Positions 62,829 through 64,000 of a stretch of DNA of 64,000 nucleotides are shown here, one piece after another (the stretch's first letter is position 1; every line of letters starts with the position of its first letter). Source of the stretch: Limibacter armeniacum (lineage in GTDB: Bacteria > Bacteroidota > Bacteroidia > Cytophagales > Flammeovirgaceae); the NCBI RefSeq assembly GCF_036880985.1, contig NZ_JBAJNO010000004.1:1-64000 (forward strand), written 5' to 3'. The translations under genes and the position numbers were made by a program. The notes beneath the pieces were generated by a model. The model had not been told where the DNA came from and did no database searches. It saw only the letters and a list, made by a program, of their open reading frames with translations.

Positions 62829-64000
62829 TTATTTAAGCGAAACCTTCACTTCTTCGCCAGCATATTTCACTGACTCGAATGAGAATGATTTCTGAGCAAT
62901 ATCAACAGGATTGTTCTTGTCAACTACCACTACTCTGAACTCACGGTCTTTCACCATGCCATCAAATGCACCTTGACGAGCCTTGATTGTCAGTGTCTGG
63001 TCAGCTTCAGACCACTCCATTGGAATCATTGTATAGTTACCTTTTTCGTAGTTGTAGTTAGTACCTTCATCCTCATACAACTCAAAAGTAGCATCCGCAC
63101 CAGTGTAAACCAGCAAGGTAACAGGCGCATCAGGTTTTTCGCTTGTATACTGGATATCAACACCTGTAGGAACAATTGAACCTGCTTTTACGAACAACGG
63201 CATTTCCTCGTAAGGAGCATTGACCACTTTCTTCTGTCCACCTTTGATAAACTCACCTGTGTGTGCATCATACCAGCCATTGCCAGCAGGGAAGTATACT
63301 TCTCTTTCACGAGCCTTGTACTCATATACTGGACAAGCCATTAGTGAAGGGCCAAACATAAACTGGTCACCGATGTTGTACACATTCTTGTCTTCAGTAA
63401 AGTCCATTGCCAAACCACGCATGATTGTGTAATCCTTGAAGTGCGTCCAACCTGCCAATGAGTAGATATAAGGCATCAGGCGGTAACGCAGCTTGTTGTA
63501 TTTCACGATTGACTCGTATGCTGGGTGACCTTCAGGGGCAATGTTGTACACCTCTCTGAATGGGTACTGACCGTGCACTCTGAAAAGAGGTACAAATGCA
63601 CCGAACTGGAACCAACGCGTGTTCAACTCTCTCCACTCTCTCATATCTTCGCTGCCTTCAGTCGCTCTCTCGTATCTTTTCTCAACACAGAATCCACCTA
63701 CGTCCATTGTCCAGTAAGGAAGACCTGACATTGCAAAGTTGATACCTGCTGAGATTTGAGCTTCCATATCTTCCCAACGTGTTCCAATATCACCACTCCA
63801 AGTTACCGCACCGTATTTCTGAAGACCTGCAAAACCTGATCTTGTCAGAATAAATACACGCTCGTCATTATCTACGCTACGCTGACCTTCGTAAATACCT
63901 TTCGCATTCATCAGTGCATAAGCATTGAAGTACTGGGTAGATGATCCCATTGCAGTCGGGTTCATCAGGTCTTTACGGTATTGAACGCTTGCATTTGAAA
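62829..64000 (-). CDS. GH31 glycosidase, probable alpha-xylosidase (N-terminus beyond the window)
   Basis: The frame is open through the right edge, so the 5' part is missing; 390 codons are visible. The visible part has the GH31 acid/base region LTRSGFAGLQKYGAVTWSGD, then GLPYWTMDVGGFC and a C-terminal beta-sandwich (PYEEMPLFVKAGSIVPTG, then DATFELYEDEGTNYNYEKG). The nucleophile motif should lie just beyond the edge. The context with GH95, GH3 and GH2 suggests alpha-xylosidase of the BoGH31 type. A 232-bp gap with a TGATGGTGG/CCGCCATCA stem separates it from GH95. Confidence 0.88.
   Translation of the reverse strand, partial: SNASVQYRKDLMNPTAMGSSTQYFNAYALMNAKGIYEGQRSVDNDERVFILTRSGFAGLQKYGAVTWSGDIGTRWEDMEAQISAGINFAMSGLPYWTMDVGGFCVEKRYERATEGSEDMREWRELNTRWFQFGAFVPLFRVHGQYPFREVYNIAPEGHPAYESIVKYNKLRYRLMPYIYSLAGWTHFKDYTIMRGLAMDFTEDKNVYNIGDQFMFGPSLMACPVYEYKAREREVYFPAGNGWYDAHTGEFIKGGQKKVVNAPYEEMPLFVKAGSIVPTGVDIQYTSEKPDAPVTLLVYTGADATFELYEDEGTNYNYEKGNYTMIPMEWSEADQTLTIKARQGAFDGMVKDREFRVVVVDKNNPVDIAQKSFSFESVKYAGEEVKVSLK

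Noticed and set aside
1-64000. CRISPR arrays, tRNA/rRNA genes, insertion sequences or prophage
   Set aside because: No regularly spaced repeats, tRNA-like folds, transposase or integrase motifs were seen on either strand.

Overview
The window looks like the chromosome of a free-living, polysaccharide-degrading member of the Bacteroidota, probably in the Cytophagales (the order is an inference). The basis is two hybrid two-component regulators, a SusC/SusD pair, Bacteroidetes-type lipoproteins, a carboxypeptidase-regulatory domain on each TonB receptor, and TTG/TAnnTTTG promoter-like boxes. There is no tRNA, rRNA, CRISPR array or insertion sequence that I can support.

Left part (1-8.6 kb). 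A molybdate uptake operon (modA, a double-TOBE molybdate-binding protein, modB, modC) has an apparent frameshift in modB at a perfect -1 slippery heptamer. It is followed by an AT-rich accessory segment of three unrecognised genes, one a membrane protein with two winged-helix-like segments. Next is a split HipA-type toxin-antitoxin system (hipB, hipS-like, hipT-like) with a duplicated operator-like sequence, and then a small secreted protein made of two sorting-domain-like sandwiches.

Middle part (9.5-26.2 kb). A lipoprotein phosphodiesterase carries a four-repeat hemopexin propeller. A probable organophosphonate module follows: an XRE-cupin regulator, a phosphonatase-like HAD hydrolase, a DUF5690 MFS transporter, a TonB-dependent receptor and an FAD amine oxidase-like protein. 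After that come an imelysin / di-haem oxidoreductase / imelysin cluster, a lipocalin-like lipoprotein, a short-chain dehydrogenase and a PepSY membrane protein. Several of these suggest iron or redox metabolism.

Right part (26.2-49.8 kb). This is a complete (galacto)(gluco)mannan utilisation locus. The minus-strand operon encodes SusC, SusD, a surface glycan-binding protein, a GH5 mannanase and a DUF4493-like lipoprotein, with a hybrid regulator beside it. The divergent plus-strand operon encodes GH26 mannanase, a sodium-sugar symporter, GH130 phosphorylase, mannobiose/cellobiose 2-epimerase, a second GH5 mannanase, GH27 alpha-galactosidase and a carbohydrate esterase. Together they give mannan binding, cleavage, debranching, import, epimerisation of mannobiose to mannosylglucose, and phosphorolysis. 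Hairpins between cistrons may tune the operon.

Far right (49.9-64 kb, running off the edge). A minus-strand cluster GH31, GH95, GH3, hybrid regulator, GH2 and CE6-like esterase fits a xyloglucan-type hemicellulose. The regulator is translationally coupled to GH2. No SusC/SusD for this cluster is visible; it may lie beyond the window.
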